Source: Limnohabitans sp. (lineage in GTDB: Bacteria; Pseudomonadota; Gammaproteobacteria; Burkholderiales; Burkholderiaceae_C). From it: a DNA stretch of 6,896 nt. The DNA lies in the NCBI GenBank assembly GCA_021731425.1, contig JAKFXJ010000386.1, forward strand, positions 1 to 6,896, written 5' to 3'. This document shows, in pieces, positions 5,480 through 6,896 of this stretch. Numbering within the stretch: the stretch's first letter is position 1; each line of letters opens with the position of its first letter. The translations under genes were made by a program, and so were the position numbers. The notes under the pieces were generated by a model. That model was not told the origin of the DNA. It was given only the letters and a program-made list of their open reading frames with translations, and did no database searches.

Positions 5480-6896
5480 TCAGTCCCGAGTGACGCGCAG
5501 CAGCTCTTCGGCACTGGTGATGCCCGCATCGACCAAGCGCTGGCCGTCGTCACGCATCAGCACCATGCCTTGGGCCAAGGCCGTGGTGCGCAGCTCGGCT
5601 TCGGCCGCGCGGTGGTGGATCTGGGCACGGATCTCATCGGTGGCCACCAGCAGCTCAAAAATGCCGGTGCGCCCGGCGTAACCGGTTTGACCACAGGCCT
5701 CACAGCCCGCGCCGTGGCAGGCGGTGCAGCGCTTGCGCACCAGGCGCTGGGCCAGCACGCCCAAGAGCGAGGAGCTGAGCAAAAACGGCTCTACACCCAT
5801 GTCGATCAGGCGGTTCACGGCGCTGGCCGCGTCGTTGGTGTGCAGCGTGGCCAGCACCAGGTGGCCGGTGAGCGAAGCCTGAATCGCGATCTGCGCGGTC
5901 TCATAGTCGCGGATCTCGCCGATCATGATCACGTCCGGGTCTTGCCGCAGGATGGCCCGCAAGGCTTTGGCAAAGGTCAGGTCGATCTTGGCATTCACCT
6001 GCGTCTGGCCCACGCCGGGCAGCTCGTATTCGATGGGGTCTTCCACCGTCATGATGTTGTGGCGCGTGGCGTCCAGGCGCTGCAGCGCGGCGTACAGGCT
6101 GGTGGTTTTGCCTGAGCCTGTGGGACCGGTCACCAACAAAATACCGTGTGGCTGGTGGATCAGTTGGTCCACCTGTTGCAGCACCTGGCCTTGCATGCCC
6201 ACGGCTTCCAAGGTCAGGCGGGCTTCGCTTTTGTCGAGCAAGCGCAACACGGCGCGTTCGCCGTGCGCACTGGGCAAGGTGGAGACGCGCACATCGACGG
6301 CGCGTGCGCCCAAACGCAGGCTGATGCGGCCGTCTTGGGGAAGTCGTTTTTCTGCGATGTCGAGTTCGGCCATGATTTTCAGGCGCGAAATCAGTGCAGC
6401 GTGCAGCGCCCGGTTCGGTTGTACAACCTCGCGCAGGGAGCCGTCTATGCGGAAACGCACGCTGGAGTGGCGTTCATAAGGCTCGATGTGGATGTCGCTG
6501 GCCCCATCGCGTGTGGCCTGGGTGAGCAAGGCGTTGAGCATGCGGATGATGGGCGCGTCGTCGCTGGCTTCGAGCAGGTCTTCCACTGCGGGCAGCTCCT
6601 GCATCATGCGCGAGAGGTCGGCTTCGGACTCGACCTCACTGACCACGGCTGCAGCGGTGGATGCGCCATGGGCCTGGCCGCCCGAATAGGCCTCGTGGAG
6701 GCGTTGGGCCAGATCGGCGGTGCTGCAGTGCTGCATCTGCAGCGCATTGGTCTGACCGGGGGCGGCGTATTTGCGTGTCACCTCGGACATCGCCTGGCGT
6801 TCGCTCTCGTCACACCAGAGCAGACACAGGCGCTGGCCATCGTCTTCCAGCAGCAAGCGGCTGGTGCGTGCAAAGGCGTAGGGCAAGGGGTGGCGC
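5480..6896 (-). CDS. gspE: Type II secretion system ATPase GspE, start off the window
   Basis: Cytoplasmic hexameric ATPase that powers pseudopilus assembly through GspF. The frame is open to the right edge and reads HPLPYAFAR; this resembles the start region of GspE, so only a short N-terminus is probably missing and the TTG at 6886-6884 is not taken as the start. Counting from that TTG as residue 1, there is a short N-terminal domain and an acidic linker (about 75-110), the N2 region with DGASDIHIEP (127-136), Walker A GPTGSGKT (254-261), the Asp box VEDPIEYELPGVGQTQVN (281-298), Walker B VIMIGEIRD (319-327) and the His box TGHLVLATLHTNDA (340-353). These identify a secretion ATPase of the GspE/PilB group, and the downstream gspF supports GspE. 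The zinc-binding element is compact: Cys387, Cys390, Cys395 and Cys398 with only four residues between the two pairs, where well-studied GspE proteins have a long insert. All catalytic motifs look intact. Confidence 0.94.
   Translation of the reverse strand, partial: RHPLPYAFARTSRLLLEDDGQRLCLLWCDESERQAMSEVTRKYAAPGQTNALQMQHCSTADLAQRLHEAYSGGQAHGASTAAAVVSEVESEADLSRMMQELPAVEDLLEASDDAPIIRMLNALLTQATRDGASDIHIEPYERHSSVRFRIDGSLREVVQPNRALHAALISRLKIMAELDIAEKRLPQDGRISLRLGARAVDVRVSTLPSAHGERAVLRLLDKSEARLTLEAVGMQGQVLQQVDQLIHQPHGILLVTGPTGSGKTTSLYAALQRLDATRHNIMTVEDPIEYELPGVGQTQVNAKIDLTFAKALRAILRQDPDVIMIGEIRDYETAQIAIQASLTGHLVLATLHTNDAASAVNRLIDMGVEPFLLSSSLLGVLAQRLVRKRCTACHGAGCEACGQTGYAGRTGIFELLVATDEIRAQIHHRAAEAELRTTALAQGMVLMRDDGQRLVDAGITSAEELLRVTRD

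Noticed and set aside
4748..6115. A 455-residue open frame on the plus strand opposite gspE and the barrel gene
   Set aside because: It is antisense to two clearly recognisable genes, is rich in Gln, Gly, Ala and His without any domain, and has no ribosome binding site. Long shadow frames are expected at this G+C content.
6884..6886. TTG as the start of gspE
   Set aside because: The frame stays open to the window edge and the residues before TTG (HP) fit the conserved N-terminus of GspE, so the true start lies outside.

Overview
The window is G+C-rich and densely coding. Its protein families point to a betaproteobacterium of the Burkholderiales, probably near the Comamonadaceae. This placement is inferred from composition, the style of the T2SS proteins and gene content, not from a marker gene. 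Six protein genes fill almost all of it. The two at the edges are cut by the window, and no RNA gene, insertion sequence, CRISPR array or convincing terminator is visible.

Left third, plus strand (1-2389): the end of an ABC-transporter ATPase, a FtsX/MacB-type permease that overlaps it by ATGA, and a secreted DUF3299 protein 70 bases further on. This trio looks like part of the zinc-linked ABC cassettes known from other proteobacteria, in which an ATPase, an FtsX-like permease and small periplasmic proteins are induced by zinc starvation. A strongly His-rich loop in the periplasmic domain of the permease supports a metal connection. Any upstream partner, such as a DUF2796 metal-binding protein, would lie off the left edge.

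Right two thirds, minus strand, read from right to left (6896-2390): gspE (T2SS assembly ATPase, start off the right edge), a MipA/OmpV-like outer-membrane beta-barrel gene, gspF (T2SS inner-membrane platform protein), and a cytosolic 5'-nucleotidase of the NT5C1 type. The first three are 6 bases apart and the last follows after 42 bases with its own strong ribosome binding site, so one operon is likely. GspE drives pseudopilus assembly through GspF. Why a barrel protein sits between them is not evident from the sequence.

The two operons converge with no spacer: the DUF3299 stop codon and the nucleotidase stop codon together form TGATCA. No gene-free stretch is longer than 70 bases. Most of the window is ordinary chromosomal content. 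The points most worth checking are the barrel gene between gspE and gspF, the His-loop permease cassette and the very compact zinc-binding motif of GspE.
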